Positions 25,867-34,754 of a stretch of DNA of 64,000 bases are shown here, in pieces; position 1 is the stretch's first letter, and each line of letters opens with the position of its first letter. The position numbers and the translations under genes are program-made. The notes beneath the pieces were generated by a model. That model worked only from the letters and a program-made list of their open reading frames with translations. It was not told the origin of the DNA and made no database searches. Source of the DNA: JAOUJD01 sp963811265 (GTDB lineage Bacteria > Pseudomonadota > Gammaproteobacteria > Burkholderiales > Burkholderiaceae_F); contig CAWEQS010000022.1 in the NCBI GenBank assembly GCA_963811265.1, positions 1 to 64,000 of the forward strand, in the 5' to 3' direction.

Positions 25867-26369
25867 AAGCGCCCTTTGGCCGCTGCATACGACATCACGA
25901 CGGCCGCCTGGGCGCCGCGATTCTCGACGCGGAGCGTGATCATCACCGGGCCGGCCATCCAGCGAGCCTCGGCCGGAACGTCGGCCGATGGCGTCCCGGT
26001 CCCGGGAAGTTCGCGGCCGTAGCGCCGCGACGCGGCCTGTCGCAGCTCGTCGAACTCCATCATCGCGGCCGGCGCCGCGAGCAGGCGCGTCGGCAGGAGC
26101 AGCACCTGCTGCAGGCCGCGGCCGTCGAAGTACAGCTCGGCATCGAAGGCCCGGTCAAGGTTGGAGGCTTTCGGGACCACGAGGCCAAGCGACAGGCCGT
26201 TGTCCAGCGACTTCGGCTGCGCAGGCGGCACGGCCTCGGGCAGGACGGCACGCACGTCAGCCAGCGTCATCCCGGGCGCGGTAACGTGCCACAGCACCTT
26301 CTGCTGGCTCGCCAACAGCGCGGCGACGCAGGCGACGATGATCACGACGGTCAAGGCAATCCAGCGCAT
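25863..26369 (-). CDS. membrane-anchored protein of unknown function
   Basis: A 168-residue protein with one N-terminal membrane helix (WIALTVVIIVACVAALLA) and a soluble domain outside. Segments GMTLADVRAVLPEAVP and AELYFDGRGLQQVLLLP are not diagnostic to me. The start at 26369 (MRWIALTV) fits the helix; an in-frame start at 26429 would add 20 less likely residues. Nothing in the neighbourhood points to a function. Confidence 0.6.
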   Translation of the reverse strand: MRWIALTVVIIVACVAALLASQQKVLWHVTAPGMTLADVRAVLPEAVPPAQPKSLDNGLSLGLVVPKASNLDRAFDAELYFDGRGLQQVLLLPTRLLAAPAAMMEFDELRQAASRRYGRELPGTGTPSADVPAEARWMAGPVMITLRVENRGAQAAVVMSYAAAKGRF

Positions 26370-26584
26370 GAAGACGGTGACTGGCAAGAAGGGACGGGGA
26401 CATTGCCAGTACTCCGCCCGATCCGCCATTTGGGGCTAGCCCCGATGGAAAGCCTGCCGAAAGGGCCCATGGCCGAAAGGGCTCGCGCGGCAGCGCCGCT
26501 GCCTGCGGAAGCCTGCGCGACGTGGGGAGGGCGGCCGGATCGATGGCCGGCCCCGCACTCGCCGCGCAGCGGCATGTCCCGCCG

Positions 26585-28045
26585 CTATTGACCGTGACCG
26601 AGCGCGTAGCCGGGCGCGCCGTCGAACGTGCACAGGTGCTCGGTCTTGATCACGTCGAGACCGCCGCGTTCGAGCGCGCCGAGGAGAGCGACGAGTTCGC
26701 CTTGCCGCACCGAGCGAGGCTTCTTCTCGGCGTCGACGGCCACCAGGCGGCAGCGCCAGTGGTCGGTGCAGAAGGTTTCCGGGATGCCGTCCGGCCACAC
26801 CTTGACGCCGCGGTTGGTGATCATCTGCAGGGCCAGGCCGCCGTGGCCGTTGACCGGATTGCACTGCTGCAGCCGGCTGGCGAGTTCCTGCGGCGCCTGC
26901 TGGGCGTGCAGGAAGACATCGACGCCGATGGTCACCTTGTCGGCCGGCCTCGCGCGCTCGGCGACGGTGGCCTCGGGCAGCCGGGGCGCGGCACGGTACG
27001 CGGCGGGGCGGAAGCGCGAAGGCACGCGTCCCAGGCGCTCGACGACGGCGTCTGCGAACGCACGGGTGGATGCCGGCTGCCGCTCGCCTGCGATGTCGCG
27101 CGTGGCGACGCCGTCTTCGAGCGCCGCGAGCCACGCGTTGTGCACGCGCTCCGCCACCTCGGCCTGGCCGACGTGCACGAGCATCATCACGGCGCTCATC
27201 AGCAGTCCGCTCGGATTGGCCACGCCCTGGCCGGCGATGTCCGGCGCGCTGCCGTGCACGGCCTCGAACATCGCGATGCCAGCGCCGATGTTCGCGCTGC
27301 CCGCAAGGCCGATCGAACCCGCCACCTCGGCGGCGATGTCGGACAGGATGTCGCCGTAGAGGTTGGGACTCACGATGACGTCGAACTGCCTCGGCCGCGT
27401 GGCGAGACGGGCGGCGCCGATGTCGATGATGCTGTGCTCGGACTGCAACTCGGGATAGTCGCGCGCGACCTCGTCGAACACGGCGTGGAACAGCCCGTCG
27501 GTCATCTTCATGATGTTGTCTTTCGTCATGCAGGTGACCTTGCGGCGGCCGTGCGAGCGGGCGTACTCGAACGCGTAGCGCACGATGCGCTCGCAGCCCG
27601 GGCGGGTGATGAGCTTCAGGCACTGGTACACCTCGTCGGTCTGGCGGTGCTCGATGCCCGCGTACAGGTCCTCCTCGTTCTCGCGCACGATGACGACGTC
27701 CATGCCGGGATGCGCGGACGGCGCGAGCGGCGCATAGCTGACGCACGGGCGCACGTTGGCGTACAGGCCGAGCATCTTGCGGACGGTCACGTTCAGGCTC
27801 TTGTAGCCGCCGCCCTGCGGCGTTGTGATCGGTCCCTTCAGGAACAGACGCGTGCGCCGCAGGCTCTCCCAGGCTTGCGGAGGAATGCCGGACAGGTGGC
27901 CGTCGCGGTAGGCGCGTTCGCCCACCACGATGAACTCCGGCGCAAGCGCGGCGCCGGCCGCGTCCAGGATGCGCAGGGTGGCTTCGGTGATTTCGGGGCC
28001 GATGCCGTCGCCGGTGGCGACGGTGAGGGGTGTCGGTGCGGTCAT
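26585..28045 (-). CDS. icd: isocitrate dehydrogenase, Thermus-type with C-terminal extension
   Basis: A 486-residue decarboxylating dehydrogenase that oxidises isocitrate to 2-oxoglutarate in the TCA cycle. The N-terminal two thirds are the isocitrate/isopropylmalate fold: GDGIGPEITEATL, NVTVRKMLGLYANVRP, VVIVRENEEDLYAGIEH and EAVHGSAPDIAGQGVANP. The extra 140-residue C-terminus (TIGVDVFLHAQQ, MITNRGVKVWPDG, FDGAPGYALGHGQ) matches the Thermus thermophilus-type enzyme and is absent from E. coli Icd. Cofactor preference is not certain. It is transcribed divergently from a LysR regulator 93 bp away, which probably controls it. Tartrate dehydrogenase-like activity is a less likely alternative. 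Confidence 0.82.
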   Translation of the reverse strand: MTAPTPLTVATGDGIGPEITEATLRILDAAGAALAPEFIVVGERAYRDGHLSGIPPQAWESLRRTRLFLKGPITTPQGGGYKSLNVTVRKMLGLYANVRPCVSYAPLAPSAHPGMDVVIVRENEEDLYAGIEHRQTDEVYQCLKLITRPGCERIVRYAFEYARSHGRRKVTCMTKDNIMKMTDGLFHAVFDEVARDYPELQSEHSIIDIGAARLATRPRQFDVIVSPNLYGDILSDIAAEVAGSIGLAGSANIGAGIAMFEAVHGSAPDIAGQGVANPSGLLMSAVMMLVHVGQAEVAERVHNAWLAALEDGVATRDIAGERQPASTRAFADAVVERLGRVPSRFRPAAYRAAPRLPEATVAERARPADKVTIGVDVFLHAQQAPQELASRLQQCNPVNGHGGLALQMITNRGVKVWPDGIPETFCTDHWRCRLVAVDAEKKPRSVRQGELVALLGALERGGLDVIKTEHLCTFDGAPGYALGHGQ

Positions 28046-28138
28046 CGCGGTCTCTTTCGTTGTCGGGTGGCGGCACCTTAGCCTCGAAGTACAATCGGGA
28101 AAAATGATATTTATCGATACTAACCATTGGATTAAGCG
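28046..28138. promoter_or_regulatory. divergent icd/lysR promoter region
   Basis: The gap is AT-richer than its surroundings, with TATCGATA (28112-28119), a perfect 8-bp palindrome, and ATGATATTTATCG just before. Such short palindromes at divergent LysR promoters are typical binding sites of the T-N11-A class. It may serve both autoregulation and control of the dehydrogenase gene. Confidence 0.5.
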
Positions 28139-29065
28139 ATGAATGCAACGCCCCAGGTCAGGGCGACGCTGGTCCAGTTGCGCAGCTTCGAGGCGGCCGC
28201 GCGCCTGGGGGGCGTCGGCAAGGCCGCGCAGGCGCTGCACCTCGCCCAGCCGACGGTGTCCACGCAGCTGCGCGAGCTGTCCGAGGCCGTCGGACTCAGG
28301 CTCTTCGAGCCCGAGGGGCGCGGGCTGCGGCTGACGGAAGAGGGCGAGCTGCTGCTGCGGGCCGCGCGTGACGTGTTCGAGCGGTGGCGCCGCTTCGAGG
28401 AAGAGGCGGCCGCGCTGCGCGGGCTCGCGCGCGGCCGGCTGCGAGTCGCGGCGGTCACCACGGCCGAGTACTTCCTGCCGGCGCTGCTCGGCACGTTCGC
28501 GCGCCGCTATCCCGGCATCGAGATCGAACTCGCGGTCGAGAACCGCGACGCCGTCGTCCGCAGGTTCGAACGCGGCGACGACGAGCTGGCCGTCATGATG
28601 TTCCCGCCCGAGCACCTGCCGATCGAAGTGCGACCCTTCCTCGAGAACCCGCTGGTCGTGATCGCTCCGCGCGGTCACCGGCTCGCGAAGCGCTCGCGGC
28701 TGAGGCTTCAGGACCTTGCCCACGAGCCCCGGCTGACGCGCGAAATAGGCTCCGGGACGCGGCGTGCCACCGACGCGTTCCTTGCAGACAAGGGCATCGA
28801 GTGGCCGGCGCAGATGGCGCTAGGCAGCAACGAAGCGATCAAGCACGCGGTGGCTGCCGGGCTGGGACTCGCCGTGCTGTCGCGGCACACGCTCGGGTCT
28901 CGCCCGGCACGGGACGGGCTGGTCGAGTTGAAGGTCGCGGGCTTCCCGGTGAAGCGCTTGTGGCAGGTGGTCTGGCGGCGGGACAGGACGCCGTCCCGGC
29001 CGGCTCGCGCGTTCCTCGATTCGCTGCGCGCGGCCCCGGCCTCGAACCAAATGCGCGCCAAGTGA
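28139..29065 (+). CDS. LysR-family transcriptional regulator (CbbR-like)
   Basis: A 308-residue LysR activator/repressor. The N-terminal winged helix-turn-helix has GGVGKAAQALHLAQPTVSTQ, and residues about 90-300 form a periplasmic-binding-protein-like effector domain (LRVAAVTTAEYFLPALLGTF, GLGLAVLSRHTLG). The sequence resembles CbbR/CysB-like members more than catabolic types, though no Calvin-cycle genes are near. It is divergent from the isocitrate dehydrogenase gene, so the likely regulon is that gene and itself; the effector is unknown. Confidence 0.88.
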   Translation: MNATPQVRATLVQLRSFEAAARLGGVGKAAQALHLAQPTVSTQLRELSEAVGLRLFEPEGRGLRLTEEGELLLRAARDVFERWRRFEEEAAALRGLARGRLRVAAVTTAEYFLPALLGTFARRYPGIEIELAVENRDAVVRRFERGDDELAVMMFPPEHLPIEVRPFLENPLVVIAPRGHRLAKRSRLRLQDLAHEPRLTREIGSGTRRATDAFLADKGIEWPAQMALGSNEAIKHAVAAGLGLAVLSRHTLGSRPARDGLVELKVAGFPVKRLWQVVWRRDRTPSRPARAFLDSLRAAPASNQMRAK

Positions 29066-29186
29066 CTAACCTTCGCTCTGGCAAGCGAACTGCGCCGGCG
29101 CCCGGTGGAAGGAGGGCTTTCCCGGATTGTCCGGCGCAGGATCGCCGCCATCTTCCGCCCATCGTCCCCTCCTCAGGAAGCTGCCC

Positions 29187-30179
29187 ATGAACACTGCCGA
29201 CCAGAACGCCCTGCTGACCGTCGCCCTGCTGGCAGCCTTCGCCGATGGCAGCAAGGGCGACGCGGAGCGCGCCGAGGTCAGGCGCGTGGCCGAGTCGCTG
29301 GGCGACGCGCAGATCAACATGGCGGCGCTGTACCAGGACGTGCTGCTCAAGCGCGTCACCGTCGCGAGCGTCGCCGCGGCCCTGTCCTCGCCCGAGCTCA
29401 GGCAGCTGGCGTTCGAACTGGCGGTGGGGGTGTGCGAGGCCGACGGCCTGCGCAACGAGGCCGAGACGCGCTTTCTTGCGGAACTGGGTCAGGCGCTCGG
29501 CCTCACCCAGCCGCAGATCGCCGAACGGGCGGCGACCGCCGACGCGCTCGCCACCATGCCGCTGGAGGACATCCTCGGCAAGCCGGCCGAAGCAGCGCCT
29601 TCGAAGGCCGCAACGGCTGCCGCAGCGAGCGCTGGACCGGTCGTCGCTAGCGTTGCCGCCCGCAGCGACGCCGAGCTCGACAAGATGATCCTCAACTACT
29701 CGATCCTGAACGGGGCGCTGGAGTTGCTGCCGCAATCGATGGCGAGCATGGCCATCATTCCGCTGCAGATGAAGATGGTCTATCGGATCGGCAAGGAGCA
29801 CGGCTACGAACTCGACCGGGGCCACATCAAGGACCTGCTGGCCACGATGGGCGTCGGACTGACCGGCCAGTACCTCGAGGACATCGGCCGCAAGGTGATC
29901 GGCGGGCTGTTTGGCAAAGTGGCGGGCCGGATGGCAGGCGGCCTCGCACGCGGTGCAACGGGCGTGGCGTTCTCGTTCGCCACCACCTACGCGCTAGGGC
30001 AGGTGGCCAGGCGCTACTACGCCGGCGGCCGCACCATGTCCACGCAGATGCTCAAGGACGCCTACGCCTCGACGCTCACGCAGGCCAAGGGACTGCAGGC
30101 GCAGTACGCGCCGCAGATCGAGCAGCAGGCGCGCACGGTGGACGTCAGCAAGATCGTGCAGATGGTGCGCGCCAGCTGA
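29187..30179 (+). CDS. TerB-like / DUF697-like protein
   Basis: A 330-residue protein of two parts. Residues 1-130 form an acidic helical TerB-like (tellurite-resistance) domain: LLTVALLAAFADGSKGDAER, ELAVGVCEADGLRNEAETRF. Residues 175-290 are a hydrophobic DUF697-like region: MASMAIIPLQMKMVYRIGKE, KVIGGLFGKVAGRMAGGLAR. It has no signal peptide but may associate with membrane. AGGAAG precedes the ATG at 29187. It stands alone and its function is unknown; tellurite resistance should not be assumed. Confidence 0.7.
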   Translation: MNTADQNALLTVALLAAFADGSKGDAERAEVRRVAESLGDAQINMAALYQDVLLKRVTVASVAAALSSPELRQLAFELAVGVCEADGLRNEAETRFLAELGQALGLTQPQIAERAATADALATMPLEDILGKPAEAAPSKAATAAAASAGPVVASVAARSDAELDKMILNYSILNGALELLPQSMASMAIIPLQMKMVYRIGKEHGYELDRGHIKDLLATMGVGLTGQYLEDIGRKVIGGLFGKVAGRMAGGLARGATGVAFSFATTYALGQVARRYYAGGRTMSTQMLKDAYASTLTQAKGLQAQYAPQIEQQARTVDVSKIVQMVRAS

Positions 30180-30246
30180 CGCGCGGACGGGAGGCCATGA
30201 CGTCGTCGAGCCCGGATGGCCTCGTCCTGGTCCCCTGTTCGTCAAG

Positions 30247-30861
30247 TCATGCCAGCTTGAGCCATATCTCGTTGCGTCGCATGAACCAGGGCACGAACGG
30301 GGCGTTGTAGCGCGAGTAGATCGGGCTGCCTGTCGTACGCAGCCCTGCCGCTTCGACGCCGCGCTCCAGCTTCTCGAGGTGTTCCTGGTAGTTGCGCTCG
30401 GACCAGGTGCCCGAGTATCGGATGACGGCGAAGCGGCCGCCCGGAACTTCCTTGAGCTTGACCTGCGGGTCCAACGGCTCGGGCAAGGTCTCGAGCGTGT
30501 ACTCGCCGGGCATCGTGAACTGCACGACATACCCGCCCTTGACAGCCGCCTGGGACACTGGCGCGGTCATCTCGATCTTGACGGGCGCAGGCGCCTGCGC
30601 AACCGGCGCGGTCATCGAAATCTTCCGCGCCCCCTGGTTCTTTCCGAAGATATAGCCCGCCAGGATCTGGAAGCCCTGGTTGCCTGCCTCCTCGGCCGGG
30701 CCAGGGACAACGACTTCGGCGACGAGGTACGGTGCGTACTCGCGGATCTCGAAACCGTCGTACTGGCGCACCACGGTGTATTTCGGTTCTTCGATTGCAC
30801 TGGCCATGGGGGAGAACAGGCAAAGGAAGAGGGTTGTGGCGATGGCGGCGAGATGTTTCAT
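30247..30861 (-). CDS. SOUL-family haem-binding protein, exported
   Basis: A 204-residue protein with a signal peptide (MKHLAAIATTLFLCLFSPMASA) followed by a SOUL/HBP domain: YTVVRQYDGFEIREY, RKISMTAPVAQAP, KIEMTAPVSQA, FTMPGEYTLETLPEP and GGRFAVIRYSG. Family members bind haem or tetrapyrroles; here location is periplasmic. A longer in-frame reading begins at 31035, but the signal peptide supports the ATG at 30861. It lies just upstream of the second ABC exporter copy, on the same strand side but with its own gap. Confidence 0.85.
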   Translation of the reverse strand: MKHLAAIATTLFLCLFSPMASAIEEPKYTVVRQYDGFEIREYAPYLVAEVVVPGPAEEAGNQGFQILAGYIFGKNQGARKISMTAPVAQAPAPVKIEMTAPVSQAAVKGGYVVQFTMPGEYTLETLPEPLDPQVKLKEVPGGRFAVIRYSGTWSERNYQEHLEKLERGVEAAGLRTTGSPIYSRYNAPFVPWFMRRNEIWLKLA

Positions 30862-31024
30862 GCAATCCGGCCGGTACTTCGCGAGTTTCTTCTCATTGCG
30901 CAGATAGTCTACGGCCCACCGTCCACGACCGGTTACGGAATCGCGTTGGGGATTGCGCGGTACCGCGAATCTCGGCGCAGGCTGGGCCGCGAACTGAGAG
31001 CAGGCTGGGCTACTCTGCTTGACC

Positions 31025-33060
31025 GCACGCCGCAACCCGCTCAGGTCCGGACCTGCGGTTCTTCAACCGCCTCCGGATGAACGTCGGTAGCGCCTTCAAC
31101 CTCCACGTCGTCATCCGGCTCGGCGATCACATCCGGCACATCGTTGGCCAGGAACCCGCCGGACTGCCGCTTCCACAGAAGCGCGTAGTGGCCGCCGGCG
31201 CGCAACAGTTCGTCGTGCGTGCCCTGCTCGACGATGCGGCCGGCGTCCATCACCACGAGGCGGTCCATGCGTGCGATCGTCGACAGGCGGTGCGCGATGG
31301 CGATCACGGTCTTGCCCTGCATCAGCGTTTCAAGCTGCTCCTGGATGGCGGCCTCGATCTCGCTGTCGAGCGCGGAGGTGGCCTCGTCAAGCACCAGGAT
31401 CGGCGCATTCTTCAGGATCACGCGGGCGAGTGCGACGCGCTGGCGCTGGCCCCCGGAAAGCTTGACGCCGCGTTCGCCGGCGTGAGCCTCGTAGCCGGCA
31501 CGGTCCTTCCAGTCTCGCAGTCCGACGATGAACTCGTGCGCATGCGCCTGGCGCGCCGCCGCCTCGACTTCGGCGTCGGTCGCCTGCGGCCGGCCGTAAC
31601 GGATGTTGGCCGCAATCGAGCGATGCAGCATCGAGGTGTCCTGCGTGACCACGCCGATGGCAGCGCGCAGCGATTCCTGCGTCACGTCGCGCACGTCCTG
31701 GCCGTCGATTGTGATGCGACCGCCTTCGACGTCATGAAAGCGCAGCAGCAGGCTCACCAGGGTCGACTTGCCGGCACCTGAGCGGCCCACGACACCGACG
31801 CGCTCGCCGGCGGCGATTTCCAGGCTCAGATTGCTGATCACGGCGCGCCCGCCGCGCGCCAGCGCGCCGTAGCTGAAGTCCACGCGGTCGAAGCGAATGG
31901 TGCCGCCGCTGACCTGTAGCTCGCGCGCATCGGGGCGATCCGTCAGCGCGTGCGGCACCGCGATCGTCTCCATGCCTTCCTGCACGACGCCGATGTTCTC
32001 GAAGATGCCGCTGACCTCCCACGACACCCAGCCCGCCATGTTGGCGATCTGCCATGCCAGAGGCAGCGCGGTGGCGACCGCTGCCGCGCTCGCCTGTCCG
32101 GCCAGCCACAACCACACGCCGAGCGCGGCCGTGCCTACGACCAGGGCGGCATTCATGCAGGTGAGCGTGGCCATGAAGCGGGTGGTCATCCGCATGTGCG
32201 CGGCGATGCGCTCGCGGTGCTCGACCATCGCCTCGCGCACGTATGAGTCTTCGTCCGCCGCGCGCGCGAACAGCTTCACCGTCGGGAAGTTGGTGTAGGA
32301 ATCGACCACCCTTCCCATGACCAGCGAACGCGCCTCCGAGCTCAGCCGCGACAGGTCGCGCATGCGCGGCACGAAGTAGCGCAGGAAGAACACGAAGGCG
32401 ACGATCCACAGGACGATCGGCGTCGCGAGCCGCCAGTCCGCCGAGCTGACCAGGAGGAGCGCGGTGATCCCGTACACGACGATGTACCAGACGGCCCGAA
32501 TGCTCGAGACCACGCTCTCGCGCAGCGAGTTCGAGGTGTTCATCACGCGGTTGGCGATCCGGCCGGCAAAGTCGTTCTGGAAGAAGTTCCAGCTCTGCCG
32601 GATCACGTGCCAGTGGCTCTGCCAGCGGATCAACGTGGTCACGCCGGGGATCACCGCGTTGTTGCGCACCATCGAGTCGGCGAGAATCGCGAGCGGCCGC
32701 GCAATCAGCACCAGGGCCGCCATCGCCAGCAACAGCGGCGCCTGCGCGAGTACGGCGGCGCGCGGGTCGGGCGTGGTCATCAGCCCGACCAGCCTTCCGA
32801 TGAAAAGAGGAATGATCGTATCCAGCAGCGCCACCGTGGCGCCGAATACGAACATCGCGACATACAGCCGCGGCGACTGGCGCACGAAGTGCAGGTAGAA
32901 CGCCAGCAGCCCGGGGGGTGGCCCGTCGCGTTCGACTGCCGCTGGCGGCGCCGCCGTGGCGTTCGGCACGCGCGATTCGAAGTAGCTGAAGAGGCTCATC
33001 TTGCTGCGGGCGCCGCCTGCGTCGGTGGGCTTGCAGTCTAAACGGCTGCCTTGGGTGGCA
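31025..33060. repeat. direct repeat, copy B (ABC exporter gene and upstream block)
   Basis: Partner of 50-2225. Coding parts align without gaps at offset 30975. The upstream block 33012-33060 sits directly before the start codon here, while in copy A it lies about 150 bp away. Conservation of the block (one mismatch in 49) is higher than in the coding part, which suggests a constrained promoter or operator. Mobile-element remnants lie just beyond both copies (IS91 piece after copy A, MITE-like element after copy B). Confidence 0.9.
31041..32999 (-). CDS. ABC transporter, fused permease/ATPase (exporter type), copy B
   Basis: A 652-residue exporter half-transporter, about 97% identical to the protein at 66-2024 (about 16 differences, such as GLLAFYLHF for GLLPFYLHF and VISNLSLEIAAGE for VIDDLSLDIVAGE). 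All functional motifs are intact: GRSGAGKST, LSGGQRQR and VLDEATSALDS. The open frame extends to 34091 but the conserved start is the ATG at 32999. Both copies being intact argues for recent duplication or dosage benefit; they could also form a heterodimer. The substrate is unknown. Confidence 0.9.
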   Translation of the reverse strand: MSLFSYFESRVPNATAAPPAAVERDGPPPGLLAFYLHFVRQSPRLYVAMFVFGATVALLDTIIPLFIGRLVGLMTTPDPRAAVLAQAPLLLAMAALVLIARPLAILADSMVRNNAVIPGVTTLIRWQSHWHVIRQSWNFFQNDFAGRIANRVMNTSNSLRESVVSSIRAVWYIVVYGITALLLVSSADWRLATPIVLWIVAFVFFLRYFVPRMRDLSRLSSEARSLVMGRVVDSYTNFPTVKLFARAADEDSYVREAMVEHRERIAAHMRMTTRFMATLTCMNAALVVGTAALGVWLWLAGQASAAAVATALPLAWQIANMAGWVSWEVSGIFENIGVVQEGMETIAVPHALTDRPDARELQVSGGTIRFDRVDFSYGALARGGRAVISNLSLEIAAGERVGVVGRSGAGKSTLVSLLLRFHDVEGGRITIDGQDVRDVTQESLRAAIGVVTQDTSMLHRSIAANIRYGRPQATDAEVEAAARQAHAHEFIVGLRDWKDRAGYEAHAGERGVKLSGGQRQRVALARVILKNAPILVLDEATSALDSEIEAAIQEQLETLMQGKTVIAIAHRLSTIARMDRLVVMDAGRIVEQGTHDELLRAGGHYALLWKRQSGGFLANDVPDVIAEPDDDVEVEGATDVHPEAVEEPQVRT

Positions 33061-33167
33061 TCCCGAGGCGGGACCGAAGTCGTCCAGCGTTGCAGCATGA
33101 CGTTCATCAAGGTTCGGAGCCTTCGGAGTGCCAGAGTAGGAGCCAAAGTTTGCAGAAGGGGTGCGCC

Positions 33168-33737
33168 ATGTCCGACACACCGACCCGCCAGGCGACCGAA
33201 TCCGACGCCCCCCTGCAGGACTTCTCCAGGTGCCACGTCGGGTTCGTGACGGTGCTCGAGACAGCGCTCGGCCTGCCCGAGATGATCGTCACCGCCGCAC
33301 GGTCGCGCTCGTGCGCCGCCGACATGCTGAAGATGTTCCACGACCGCCTGCTCGCCCACCACGATGACGAGGAACGCGACCTGTTCCCCGCGGTGCTCCG
33401 GGTCGCGCAGCCGGGCGACGAAGCGGACCGGGCCCAGGCCATGGTCGCGCAACTCGTCCGCGAGCATCGCGAGATCGCGCAGCTGTGGAAGCAGCTGGAA
33501 CCGGCCGTGCAAGCCATCGCGAACGGTTACCTGCCACAGCTGGACTCCGCGCTGCTGCACGAACTGGTGCGGCGCTTCAACGAGCACGTGCGCGTCGAGG
33601 AGGAAGAGTTCCTGCCCTTCGCGCAGCAGGTGCTGGCACGCCAGGCCGAAGACATGGCGATGCTGGGCTTGGCGCTGCACCGACGCCATGAAGCCGACGA
33701 GATCATGGCGACGGCGGTGGTGTACGGGGCCACCTGA
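33168..33737 (+). CDS. hemerythrin-domain protein
   Basis: A 189-residue four-helix protein with a hemerythrin HHE-type di-iron pattern: FHDRLLAHHDDEERDLFP, QLVREHREIAQLW and FNEHVRVEEEEFLPFA supply the His/Glu ligands. Such proteins bind oxygen, NO or iron, or repair iron-sulfur clusters. It has no signal peptide, so it is cytosolic. AGAAGGGG precedes the ATG at 33168. It is divergent from the ABC exporter copy B; its promoter lies in 33061-33167. Confidence 0.85.
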   Translation: MSDTPTRQATESDAPLQDFSRCHVGFVTVLETALGLPEMIVTAARSRSCAADMLKMFHDRLLAHHDDEERDLFPAVLRVAQPGDEADRAQAMVAQLVREHREIAQLWKQLEPAVQAIANGYLPQLDSALLHELVRRFNEHVRVEEEEFLPFAQQVLARQAEDMAMLGLALHRRHEADEIMATAVVYGAT

Positions 33738-33799
33738 ACAGGCTCCTCGCGCCTCGCCGACCGCAGGTCGCGCAGTTTGAACGTCGGCTCTGGGTCGAG

Positions 33800-33933
33800 G
33801 CTGTGTGAAATCTCGCCAACGAAGCATGTAACTCTGAGGCCGACCTTTCAGATCGCTCGGCGTTGAAGGTCCGTCGCTTGGGGAATGCCAAACCGACCTC
33901 CGAAAACGCGAGGTTTTCGAGTTTTCACACAGC
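33800..33933. mobile_element. MITE-like element with terminal inverted repeats
   Basis: The ends GCTGTGTGAAATCTCG (33800-33815) and CGAGTTTTCACACAGC (33918-33933) are inverted repeats matching at 15 of 16 positions, giving a 134-bp element with no coding capacity. The terminus GCTGTGTGAAAACTCG resembles ends of common insertion sequences in proteobacteria, so this is probably a miniature derivative or internal deletion of one. No clear target-site duplication flanks it. The rest of the gap (33738-33799, 33934-34105) shows nothing else. Confidence 0.6.
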
Positions 33934-34105
33934 GTCGGCCAAGCTGTGGATGGCACCGTCTGCTCCCGCGGCCGTCCAAGACTGGCCTCGGCTTGACAGC
34001 GGTCAAGCACGATCGCTGCGATGGGTGCGGCGCCGTCGCATGATGGCAGCGGGAATCCTATGGTGATGAGACCAGCGTTCCCGCACCACACGAAACGCGC
34101 ACGCC

Positions 34106-34754
34106 ATGGCCCTTGAACGCCTAGTGGGGCAGCCCGCCAACGCGGCCTCTGCGCTTTGCGCCTGCGTCGACCTCTCCCTGTCCTTCGGGCGGCATCGGGT
34201 GCTCGATGGTTGCAACCTCGAGATTGGTGCCGCGCAGGTCGTCGGCCTGACTGGCGAGAATGGCAGCGGCAAGAGTTCGCTGGTCAAGTGTCTGCTCGGA
34301 TTCATGCGTCCGAGCGCAGGGCAGGTGCAATGCCATCCGCGGGCGGGTTACTGCCCGCAGGAGAACGACCTGCATCGCAGTTACACGGTCGACGAGCACC
34401 TGGAACTGGTTGCCTCGCTCACCCGCGGAGCCGGACCGGTCGACGCGGCCTGCGTCGAGCACTGCGTGGCCACGCTGAAGCTCGAGCAGGTATCGCGCCT
34501 ACCCAATCCACAAGCTCAGCGGCGGCACTTACCAGAAGGTCAAGTTGCTGACTGCGCTGATGCACCAGCCGCCGTTGCTGGTGCTGGACGAGCCGACCGA
34601 CGGATTCGACTGGAGCATGTACCTCGTGTTCTGGGACCTGATGGCCGAGCTGGTGGCGGGTGGAACCGGGGTGCTGATGATCAGCCACCTGGTGCATGAC
34701 CGCGAGCGCTTCGACCGCATCGTCGAACTGCGGGAAGGGCGGCTTCATGGCTAA
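34106..34754 (+). CDS. ABC transporter ATP-binding protein (one frameshift)
   Basis: An ATPase subunit of about 216 residues. Walker A is GENGSGKSS (residue about 51). A frame change near 34490 falls just before the signature; the new frame gives AYPIHKLSGGTYQKVKLLTA, then Walker B LLVLDEPTDGFDW and ISHLVHDRERFDR. With the break corrected all motifs are present. It overlaps the next gene, a permease, by eight bases, so the two form a transporter. The neighbouring acyltransferase-like and adenylate-forming genes suggest export of a lipid or secondary metabolite. Confidence 0.8.

Noticed and set aside
26489..26552. GC-rich hairpins after the isocitrate dehydrogenase stop
   Set aside because: GGCAGCG/CGCTGCC and GGCCGG/CCGGCC can pair, but there is no T-run on the minus strand and such pairings are expected by chance at this GC content.
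31041..34091. 1016-codon version of the ABC exporter
   Set aside because: The 364 extra N-terminal residues run antisense through the hemerythrin gene and the MITE-like element. The conserved start is the ATG at 32999, as in the other copy.
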